A DNA stretch of 15,201 nt. It comes from Verrucomicrobiales bacterium (GTDB lineage Bacteria > Verrucomicrobiota > Verrucomicrobiia > Limisphaerales > UBA1096). The notes under the pieces were generated by a model. The model did no database searches. It was not told where the DNA came from and saw only the letters and a program-made list of their open reading frames with translations. The stretch covers positions 5,805 through 21,005 of the forward strand of contig PBKH01000072.1 of NCBI GenBank assembly GCA_002721375.1, in the 5' to 3' direction. The first letter of the stretch is position 1, and each line of letters opens with the position of its first letter. This document shows, one piece after another, positions 6,895 to 13,319 of the stretch. The position numbers and the translations under genes are program-made.

Positions 6895-8280
6895 ATGAAC
6901 TTTTTTATGCCAAAATCGAGATATATAAAGGTATTGATCGGTGTAGCTGGCCTGACTCTCTGGGGCAGCTTACTTGGCCATGCGGCGGAACCCCCACGAA
7001 AAGATGCGGTTGTTGAAGCCGTAGGACGTGTTCTACCCAGCGTAGTCAATATTGCAACTAAGACGCGTGTACAACGTGTGCGTTATTATTACGACTGGTG
7101 GCGGGATAACTGGGCGCCTTATGCTCAGGAACTGCCACCACAGGAAAGTGCAGGTTCTGGTGTAATTGTAGACCCCTCAGGCTATGTTCTCACCAACGTC
7201 CATGTCGTGAAGGATGCGGACGAAATTTGGGTAAAAATCAGCAATAATCCAGGTGAAGCCAAAATGTATCGGGCCGAAGCAATTGCCGGCAGCCTAGCAA
7301 CGGATATAGCACTGCTTAAAATAATTCCAGAGAGAGCCGGCGAGGTGTTTGCAACGGCCAATTTTGCCGAAAACGATGATCTGTTACTAGGGGAAACAGT
7401 GCTAGCTCTCGGGAACCCCTTCGGACTTGGAGGCTCGGTCAGCCGCGGCATTCTTAGCTCTAAAAGCCGTCGAGCCGACAGTGATGGAAATAAATTAGAT
7501 ATCCCAGACTGGCTGCAGACCGATGCTTCTATAAACCCTGGCAATAGCGGTGGCCCACTTATCAATCTTGATGGCGAAATTATCGGCATCAATGTTGCCG
7601 TACTTCGGGAAGGTCAAGGCATTGGCTTTGCTATTCCAATCAAGCGGGTCAACGAGTCTCTCGGTCGCCTTTTCACGCCTGAGTTCCTTAATGGAATTTG
7701 GTTTGGTGCGACTATTCAGCCAGACAGCATCCCATTGACAATACGCTCCGTAGAACCAAATAGCCCAGCCGATCGAGCTGGAATATTTGAAGGCGACAAG
7801 ATAGAAACCATTAATGGCCACGCACCTCGCAACTTCATTGAATTTTCCAACCGACTGATCAACCTTGAGAGTAACCGTACAGTCAGCCTGCAACTCCGAC
7901 GCAATAGTGAAAAGATAGCCTGCGAGGTAAAGCTTGTCCCCGAAAGCGACTATTTTAATGCTGATCTAATTCGTAAAAAAACCGGGGCCACCCTAGAGGA
8001 ATTGACACCGGATTTAGCTCAAGCCTTGGGCTACAACTCAACCGATGGACTTGTAGTATCCAAAGTCGACGACAGCTCACCAGCTGACGAAGCAGGCCTT
8101 ACAACCGGAATAGTCGTTCTCGCTATTGACGGTCAAAATGTTAGCAATATCGTCGGAGCCGCCAGACAGGTTTACAGAAGAGAAAAAGATCAGCAACTCA
8201 AACTTGAAGTGGTTCAGATGCGACGCAATGGACTCTTCCTACGCCGCAGAACAGGGCAATTAACTCTCCGTCTGCGCTGA
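6895..8280 (+). CDS. htrA: HtrA/Deg-family periplasmic serine protease with two PDZ domains
   Basis: HtrA/Deg proteases degrade or refold misfolded envelope proteins. The 461-aa product begins with a signal sequence (about 1-30, VLIGVAGLTLWGSLLGHA) followed by a trypsin-like domain with an intact catalytic triad: H103 in NVHVV, D137 in TDIALLK and S218 in NPGNSGGPL. The segment YYYDWWRDNWAPYAQEL (64-80) is the expected variable LA-loop region. Two PDZ domains follow: PDZ1 at about 268-347 (VEPNSPADRAGIFEGDKI) and PDZ2 at about 355-458 (VDDSSPADEAGLTTGIVVL). This is the DegP/DegQ layout. The ATG at 6895 and one at 6907 are both possible; neither has a strong ribosome site. It is divergent from a lipoprotein gene; no clear sigma-E or CpxR-type promoter was seen. 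Confidence 0.95.
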   Translation: MNFFMPKSRYIKVLIGVAGLTLWGSLLGHAAEPPRKDAVVEAVGRVLPSVVNIATKTRVQRVRYYYDWWRDNWAPYAQELPPQESAGSGVIVDPSGYVLTNVHVVKDADEIWVKISNNPGEAKMYRAEAIAGSLATDIALLKIIPERAGEVFATANFAENDDLLLGETVLALGNPFGLGGSVSRGILSSKSRRADSDGNKLDIPDWLQTDASINPGNSGGPLINLDGEIIGINVAVLREGQGIGFAIPIKRVNESLGRLFTPEFLNGIWFGATIQPDSIPLTIRSVEPNSPADRAGIFEGDKIETINGHAPRNFIEFSNRLINLESNRTVSLQLRRNSEKIACEVKLVPESDYFNADLIRKKTGATLEELTPDLAQALGYNSTDGLVVSKVDDSSPADEAGLTTGIVVLAIDGQNVSNIVGAARQVYRREKDQQLKLEVVQMRRNGLFLRRRTGQLTLRLR

Positions 8281-8344
8281 CTATTCACTCGACACAGCAC
8301 TTGGTGCATGCATTATTTCGCGGCTCGATTCATCATCTACTTTC

Positions 8345-8350
8345 TATAAT
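8345..8350 (+). promoter_or_regulatory. Possible -10 element of kdsA
   Basis: A perfect TATAAT at 8345-8350 lies 20 bases before the kdsA ATG in the 90-bp gap after the HtrA gene, giving a predicted start near 8357. No recognisable -35 hexamer lies 16-18 bp upstream, so support is limited to the -10 match and position. Confidence 0.35.
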
Positions 8351-8370
8351 AGCCAATTCGCAATTACAGG

Positions 8371-9183
8371 ATGACAACAAGCTCTATTTGGAAGAAGCTT
8401 AATAGGAAAAATCGGCTATTCCTAATTTCGGGACCTTGTGTGATCGAATCAGAAGCACTATGCCTTAAAATCGCACGCATCCTCCGGCGCCATTCTGACG
8501 AGCTAGGCATCACATACATATTCAAAGCCAGCTTCGACAAAGCCAACAGAACCTCCTCTAAAGGCCATAGAGGTCCTGGACTGAAAGCCGGCCTGCAAAT
8601 CCTTAGCGCAGTTCGCGAAAAAGTTGGCGTGCCAATACTCACAGACATTCATAACCCTGAGCAGGCGGAACAGGCATCCCGGGTTGTTGACATCCTGCAG
8701 ATACCCGCCTTTCTCTGCCGACAGACAGATCTAATTGCCAGCGCAGCCAAAACTGGCAACATTATCAACCTCAAGAAGGGGCAATTCCTTTCACCAACCG
8801 AGATGAAACAAGTTGCGGCTAAGGTCTCTGCCTGCGGAAATCACCAAATCCTTCTGACAGAGCGTGGCAGCAGTTTCGGCTACAACAATCTTGTTGCAGA
8901 TATGCGCTCAATACCAATTATGAGTTCATTCGGCTATCCAATCGTATTCGATGCTACTCACTCAGTTCAGTCACCCGGCGGTGGCGGCGACCATTCTTCA
9001 GGTCAAAGTGAATTCGCACCGGCGCTCGCCAAAGCAGCACTGGCTGCGGGGGCCAACGGAATATTCATTGAAACACATCCAAAACCTTTCCATTCACCCA
9101 GTGATGGCCCAAATATGATTCCACTTGCGCAAATGGGCCGGCTACTGCGTCGCCTTTCAAAGGTGTTCGAAGCCGTGCATTAA
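8371..9183 (+). CDS. kdsA: 3-deoxy-8-phosphooctulonate synthase (KDO-8-P synthase)
   Basis: KdsA condenses phosphoenolpyruvate with arabinose-5-phosphate to form KDO-8-phosphate, the committed step of the LPS inner-core sugar KDO. The 270-aa protein shows the family signatures: FKASFDKANR (51-60), GHRGPGL (65-71), TDIHNPEQ (91-98), the CRQTDL segment (116-121), INLKKGQFLSP (132-142) and FDATHSVQ (193-200). The residues at the metal site are C23 (SGPCVIES), H197, E234 and D245. This matches the metal-dependent class, as in Aquifex; the E. coli-type enzyme has Asn in place of that Cys. The gene stands apart from other LPS genes here and is convergent with the histidine kinase, overlapping it by four bases (TTAA). 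Its presence implies an LPS-bearing outer membrane. Confidence 0.97.
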   Translation: MTTSSIWKKLNRKNRLFLISGPCVIESEALCLKIARILRRHSDELGITYIFKASFDKANRTSSKGHRGPGLKAGLQILSAVREKVGVPILTDIHNPEQAEQASRVVDILQIPAFLCRQTDLIASAAKTGNIINLKKGQFLSPTEMKQVAAKVSACGNHQILLTERGSSFGYNNLVADMRSIPIMSSFGYPIVFDATHSVQSPGGGGDHSSGQSEFAPALAKAALAAGANGIFIETHPKPFHSPSDGPNMIPLAQMGRLLRRLSKVFEAVH

Positions 9184-10544
9184 ACGTTGCGATTACTTAA
9201 AGCCAAACAAAACGTGGCCCCATTTTCATCTGACTTTTCTAAAGTCAATTCAGCACCGATTGAAGCAGCCAGCTGTCCACTAATCGCTAGCCCCAACCCG
9301 CTACCCAACTCTTTCGAAGTGCAGCCGGGCTGAAACAGGCCTTTTTTAACCGTTTCCGGCAAACCCGACCCATTGTCTATCACCTCGAAGGTAGTCACAC
9401 CATCTATCTCACCAGAGCAAACAATCACTTGCCCTCCACCTCCAGCGGCCTCGATCGCGTTCTGCGCTAGGTTTTCTAAAATAAGTAAAACAAGATTACC
9501 CTCACGGTTGTCCAGTTCACGCCCTCCTCTTGATTCAGTAATAAGTTTCACCTGATGATCCCGCGCAACCGGCTCAATTCTAGACCTAAAAAACTCGAAT
9601 AACTCCTCTACACTTAGTTCGTAGTGTGCTCCAGACTCACTCTCACCAAGTGTGCGAACAATGTTGTCGACCATTGCCTCCATCCGCTTGGCTGCTGATT
9701 GCGCAGCAGCCAGCTCATCTTTACCAACCCTGCCACCATCAAGATAAGAACGCAAACCTGCGAGCGGATTTCTCAGGCCATGAATAAGGTGCGAAGCAAC
9801 ACCACCAACTGCGCTGGTCCGAGCGGAAAGTGCCAATGCCTGGTTGGCCTTTTTTAGCGCAAAAGAACTCCGATCCAGAGAGCGATGAATTCGATTAATG
9901 CGCATGAAAGAGGCCGACAAAATCAGTGCAATCACGCCACCTCCAACGGTAAAGATCGTAAAACTTTGACGAACTAGAATGACATTTAGTTCCTCAATTT
10001 CATGCTGAGCATCGGATGCGTCAAAGAGAAACTGCGCAACACCGAGAAGTTCATCTGCATCTGCTACATGCACAGGTAACACCACCTCTCGAACCGGCAT
10101 GGGCTCCTTCTCGGAATACCCCTCAAGTATAGGCTCCCAAAAAATTTCTCCTGCCTCAGCAGAATCGCTCAGAGAGCCGGACGGAAAAAGCAATGCGCTT
10201 TTACGCAAGTCTTTTTCTAAAAGTAGTCCTTCTGTGACATTTCCATTGGAAGCAATCAAGAACTCGCCTTGAGGCGAATAAAGGCGAACCCCAAGCGCAC
10301 CAGTTAATTCGGAGATTGCCTCAACGAAGCCCAACTGCTCAGTGGGATCCTCCAAAAACAGAATTTCCCCTGACTCCGCCATTGTGACTTGGTGGACTAA
10401 AGAAATCGAGTAAAGTTCCTGAGCATAGCGAGCCAACACCTGTTCACGCATCCGTAACTCCATTTGCTCTTTAGCAAGCCAAATACCACTACCGAACACC
10501 AGAAGTGTCGCTAATACTGTCAGTATCTGAAATCTCGTTTTCAA
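9180..10544 (-). CDS. Orphan transmembrane sensor histidine kinase
   Basis: The 454-aa protein has two membrane segments (about 7-24 and 194-215) enclosing a roughly 170-residue extracytoplasmic sensor domain without recognised motifs. The cytoplasmic part has a HisKA-like H-box with H255 in SHLIHGLRNPLAGL, then an ATPase domain with the N-box LENLAQNAIEAA (N362), G1 DNGSGLP (390-396) and G2 GSGLGLAI (414-421). It should autophosphorylate and signal to a response regulator, but none is encoded in the window. The residue after the phospho-accepting His is Gly, where HisKA kinases usually have Glu or Asp. The start is TTG at 10544; a GGTGG lies nine bases before it. The stop overlaps the kdsA stop by four bases on the opposite strand. 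It may be co-transcribed with a possible small frame just upstream. Confidence 0.9.
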   Translation of the reverse strand: MKTRFQILTVLATLLVFGSGIWLAKEQMELRMREQVLARYAQELYSISLVHQVTMAESGEILFLEDPTEQLGFVEAISELTGALGVRLYSPQGEFLIASNGNVTEGLLLEKDLRKSALLFPSGSLSDSAEAGEIFWEPILEGYSEKEPMPVREVVLPVHVADADELLGVAQFLFDASDAQHEIEELNVILVRQSFTIFTVGGGVIALILSASFMRINRIHRSLDRSSFALKKANQALALSARTSAVGGVASHLIHGLRNPLAGLRSYLDGGRVGKDELAAAQSAAKRMEAMVDNIVRTLGESESGAHYELSVEELFEFFRSRIEPVARDHQVKLITESRGGRELDNREGNLVLLILENLAQNAIEAAGGGGQVIVCSGEIDGVTTFEVIDNGSGLPETVKKGLFQPGCTSKELGSGLGLAISGQLAASIGAELTLEKSDENGATFCLALSNRNV

Positions 10545-10725
10545 ACTTTTGTTTCCACCCTTGATCTAGTTGTTCTTTTTCACATTCATCAGATTCCGTT
10601 TTAATTTTAATGTTAATAATGTGCTCAAGCCAGCTAACTCGATGGTTACACTGTTTTAAATTACACGCTCTGAAATCTCGAAGATAACGCACCGGGTCAA
10701 GTTCATTTACTATAGGCCTAGTCAA
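10489..10725 (-). CDS. Possible small protein upstream of the kinase (uncertain)
   Basis: An open frame on the minus strand fills most of the 222-bp divergent gap and overlaps the kinase start by 56 bases. From a TTG at 10725 it would encode 78 aa; the frame stays open to an ATG at 10773, but that lies inside the opposite-strand isomerase gene. The residues are protein-like in the middle (DPVRYLRDFRACNLKQCNHR, then a Lys/Glu-rich helix), with three Cys, and no signal peptide. I do not recognise it. It could be a small coupled gene, or chance openness in A+T-rich intergenic DNA; the latter is somewhat more likely. Confidence 0.25.
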   Translation of the reverse strand: MTRPIVNELDPVRYLRDFRACNLKQCNHRVSWLEHIINIKIKTESDECEKEQLDQGWKQKFENEISDTDSISDTSGVR

Positions 10726-10766
10726 AACATCATTGCCAAGTGGGTTTTTACGACGGAATATTCGGC

Positions 10767-11663
10767 ATGCCATTGTTGATCAACGGCCAAACAATAGACG
10801 ATTCTGCCATCGATCAGGAGTTCTCCGCAATCAAGGCCCATTACGAAAGCCTCAGTTCAATCTCTTGCTGTGAACGCGATGATGAATTCCGCGGCTACGC
10901 AAAGGAGAACATCACGTTTCGTGCACTATTAACACAGGAAGCAGAGCGAACGATACCCGAACCGTCAGATGAAGAAGTTTATCGAGCTTTTCAAAAACTC
11001 AAAGACGAACATGGAGGTTCCGATCAATTCTATGCAAATATGGGCCTAGTCCCGGATCAGGATGAATTGATTCGTGATGACCTAAGATTAAACCTCAAGG
11101 TGGAGTCCCTGCGTGAAAAAACATGCAGTGCACTCGCAACCCCCACCGAAGAAGAGTGTCGTTCCTTTTACGATCAGAATATAGAGCAGTACAGTGAAGA
11201 GGAAGAGGTCCGGGCCTCGCACATTTTTAAATCAGTTCGCAAAACCGAGGAACGTGAAACTATTTTCAAGAACTTGTGCGAGGTTCGACAGAAACTCGTC
11301 GGAGGTGCTGACTTTAACCAGTTGGCATGCAAGCATTCAGACAAACCCGAAGAGGAGATCGACCTTGGATTTTTCAAGCGAGGCGAATTAATGGATGAAT
11401 TTGAAATCGTGACTTTCTCTATGCAGACGGGTGAAATCAGCCCAATTTTTGCAACTCCGCATGGCTTCCACCTAGCCAAGGTTACCGAACGCAAAACGGG
11501 ATCCCCTAAGCCATTCAAATCGGTTCGGGAAAACATAGAGGCAGAAATCATAGCGCAACGGCAAGATGCAAAACTTCAGAAGTTGGTAGATGAGTTAAAG
11601 AAATCGGCAAAGGTTGAGTATATTGAACCGGAGGAACCGATTAACAGTCAGGACCACAACTGA
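10767..11663 (+). CDS. Parvulin-type peptidyl-prolyl isomerase, apparently cytosolic
   Basis: Parvulin isomerases catalyse cis-trans isomerisation of peptidyl-prolyl bonds. The 298-aa protein has an N-terminal helical SurA/PrsA-like region (about 1-140) and one rotamase domain (about 146-241): EVRASHIF with H152, LGFFKRGELMDEFE (200-213), FSMQTGEISPIFATPHGFHLAKV with H235. An acidic/basic C-terminal helix follows. There is no signal peptide or membrane segment, unlike SurA, PpiD or PrsA, so it probably acts in the cytoplasm, as NifM-like parvulins do. ATG 10767 (MPLLINGQ) is preferred over an in-frame TTG at 10740. The stop TGA overlaps an ATG (TGATG) and is followed three codons later, in the same frame, by the start of the LigA-tail gene, so the two are likely coupled. 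Confidence 0.85.
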   Translation: MPLLINGQTIDDSAIDQEFSAIKAHYESLSSISCCERDDEFRGYAKENITFRALLTQEAERTIPEPSDEEVYRAFQKLKDEHGGSDQFYANMGLVPDQDELIRDDLRLNLKVESLREKTCSALATPTEEECRSFYDQNIEQYSEEEEVRASHIFKSVRKTEERETIFKNLCEVRQKLVGGADFNQLACKHSDKPEEEIDLGFFKRGELMDEFEIVTFSMQTGEISPIFATPHGFHLAKVTERKTGSPKPFKSVRENIEAEIIAQRQDAKLQKLVDELKKSAKVEYIEPEEPINSQDHN

Positions 11664-11669
11664 TGCCCC

Positions 11670-12242
11670 GTGCCTTCGCTTCTCCATAATATCAGTCTTT
11701 TTTTTAAAGGACCAAACGGACCCAAATGCATCGAGTGCGACTCAGTTCTTATTGACAACGATTGCCCCAATTTGGATTGCCCCGCCAAGGTAGAGAAGTG
11801 GCTCATTAGATGGTGTTCCCCGCAGGCTGCTAACATCCCGGCCATTGGAATAGCTGAAGCAAAACAGCTTGCCAGCCTACGCTTGGTTCTGCATCCCGGC
11901 GAATTGTATGAATTAGGACCGGGCGACTGGAATCGGCTTAATAGCGTTCCAAACACACAACTAAAAGAAATTCAGCAACAAATGGATAGCAGCAAGTCTG
12001 CAGGTGCCTGTGCTCTGATTTACGGACTGAAACTGCCGGAAGTCAATATAACCATAGCAAAGAAATTAGCCGAAACATTCAATTCTGTTGATGGACTGCG
12101 AACCTGCGAGCCGAAAATGATTCAGGAAGTTGTAGGTGTCAGCAATATACAGGCAAAAGAAATTCTAAGCTGGTTTCACGACTCGGTGAACAAGAAAGCA
12201 TTGAAAATGCTGGAGCAGAATGGATTCAATTTTTCCGATTAA
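11670..12242 (+). CDS. Stand-alone NAD-dependent DNA ligase C-terminal-like protein (zinc finger plus HhH)
   Basis: The 190-aa protein aligns with the part of LigA that follows the OB fold. It has a C4 zinc finger with C20, C23, C32 and C37 (CIEC and CPNLDCPAK, as in LigA CPNPDCPAQ), then helix-hairpin-helix repeats: IPAIGIAEAKQL (56-67), LNSVPNTQLKEIQQQMDSSK (90-109, cf. LigA KSAQNLLDAIEKSK), ALIYGLKLPEVNITIAKKLAETFNSVDGL (115-143, cf. LigA FLYALGIRHVGEATAKNLA) and VVGVSNIQAKEILSWF (154-169). The nucleotidyltransferase domain, the KxDG lysine, the OB fold and BRCT are all absent, so it cannot ligate DNA by itself; DNA binding is the reasonable inference. The start is GTG 11670, with no well-placed ribosome site. 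It ends overlapping the asd stop by four bases. A truncated ligA copy is possible but the frame is intact and motifs are conserved. Confidence 0.7.
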   Translation: MPSLLHNISLFFKGPNGPKCIECDSVLIDNDCPNLDCPAKVEKWLIRWCSPQAANIPAIGIAEAKQLASLRLVLHPGELYELGPGDWNRLNSVPNTQLKEIQQQMDSSKSAGACALIYGLKLPEVNITIAKKLAETFNSVDGLRTCEPKMIQEVVGVSNIQAKEILSWFHDSVNKKALKMLEQNGFNFSD

Positions 12243-13246
12243 AGCTTGGCAACTTCCTCGGCAATTTGAACGGCGTTTAGCGCAGCGCCCTTGAGCAACT
12301 GATCCCCAACCACCCAGAAACTTAACCCGTTCTCCATCGCACAATCTTTACGTACCCTTCCGACCTGGCAATTATCTCGCCCAGCTAGTTCTAACGGCAA
12401 CGGATAACCATTAGTAGCAACGTTGTCATTCAATTCGACCCCCTGCGCAGCCATAATAGCTTCTCGAGCTTTCTCAACTGATACAGACTTTTCAAACTCT
12501 GCACTGACTGAAACTGAATGAGCGCGATAAACCGGCACGCGGACACAAGTTACACTCGCCCTAAAACTCGGCAGCCCCATAATTTTGCTCGATTCATGCA
12601 CCATTTTCATCTCCTCCTTGGTGTAGCCATCGTCGAGAAACCGATCGACATGCGGCAGAACATTGAAGGCAATCTGATGCGGGTAAACCTCTTTAGTCAC
12701 CTCCTTGCCCTCTTTGATCTGCCCCACCTGTCGCTCCAACTCAACAATGCCCATAGCCCCTGAACCGGATACGGCTTGATAAGTGGAAGCAAATATCCGC
12801 TTCACTCCGAATGCCCTGTGAAGCGGATACAACGCCATGAGCGTGACAATCGTGGAACAGTTCGGGTTGGCAATAATTCCGTTATGTCCAGCAACTTCAG
12901 CGGCGTTGATCTCTGGTATGACTAGAGGGACTGAAGCATCCATTCGAAACGTACTAGAATTATCCACAACCACCGCTCCAGACGCCTTAGCAATCGGAGC
13001 AAACTCCTTGGAAGTTCCACCTCCAGCGCTAAACAGAGCAATATCGACCCCCTCGAACGATTTCTCATTCAACACCTGAACTGTAACCTTTTCACCTCGG
13101 AAAAAGACCGTCTTACCCGCAGATCGCTCGGATGCCAGTGCAGTCAACTTATTAACAGGGAAGTGTCGCTTCTCCAGCGTCTTGAGCATTTCGTCACCCA
13201 CGGCGCCAGTTACTCCCACAATTGCGATATGCAAATCCTCTCTCAT
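12239..13246 (-). CDS. asd: Aspartate-semialdehyde dehydrogenase
   Basis: Asd reduces aspartyl-4-phosphate to aspartate-4-semialdehyde with NADPH, the branch-point step to lysine, diaminopimelate (cell wall), threonine and methionine. The 335-aa protein has the Rossmann motif GVTGAVG (11-17), SAGGGTSKEFAP (73-84), VVDNSSTFRMD (93-103), the nucleophile C130 in NPNCSTIV, the substrate/NADP segment YQAVSGSGAMG (156-166), and the catalytic stretch CVRVPVYRAHS with R236 and H243. The C-terminus includes NGLSFWVVGDQLLKGAALNAVQIAE. It is complete and should be active. A TTGACA-containing promoter lies just upstream, with a palindrome in its spacer, and would give a leader of only a few bases. Its stop overlaps that of the LigA-tail gene. 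Confidence 0.97.
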   Translation of the reverse strand: MREDLHIAIVGVTGAVGDEMLKTLEKRHFPVNKLTALASERSAGKTVFFRGEKVTVQVLNEKSFEGVDIALFSAGGGTSKEFAPIAKASGAVVVDNSSTFRMDASVPLVIPEINAAEVAGHNGIIANPNCSTIVTLMALYPLHRAFGVKRIFASTYQAVSGSGAMGIVELERQVGQIKEGKEVTKEVYPHQIAFNVLPHVDRFLDDGYTKEEMKMVHESSKIMGLPSFRASVTCVRVPVYRAHSVSVSAEFEKSVSVEKAREAIMAAQGVELNDNVATNGYPLPLELAGRDNCQVGRVRKDCAMENGLSFWVVGDQLLKGAALNAVQIAEEVAKL

Positions 13247-13258
13247 AAAAGCCCGCGA

Positions 13259-13286
13259 ACTGTAATACGGAATTAATTCCTGTCAA
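13259..13286 (-). promoter_or_regulatory. asd promoter with palindromic spacer
   Basis: On the minus strand, a perfect TTGACA (13286-13281) is followed after 16 bp by TACAGT (13264-13259, 4 of 6 to consensus). Twelve of the spacer bases form the perfect palindrome GGAATTAATTCC (13269-13280), placed where a repressor could block polymerase. The predicted start is near 13252, about six bases before the ATG at 13246. No known lysine riboswitch or leader fits in such a short 5' end. Confidence 0.55.
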
Positions 13287-13319
13287 TTTCGGTTACAAAA
13301 TTACGTCTCTGCAACTTAC

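Noticed and set aside
8281..8370. GTGCATGCAT repeat near 8304-8313 as a terminator for the HtrA gene
   Set aside because: The palindrome is short and lacks a loop and a following T-run.
12960..12968. Second exact DnaA box TTATCCACA
   Set aside because: It lies inside asd and encodes the conserved VVDNSS motif on the other strand, so its sequence is explained by coding.
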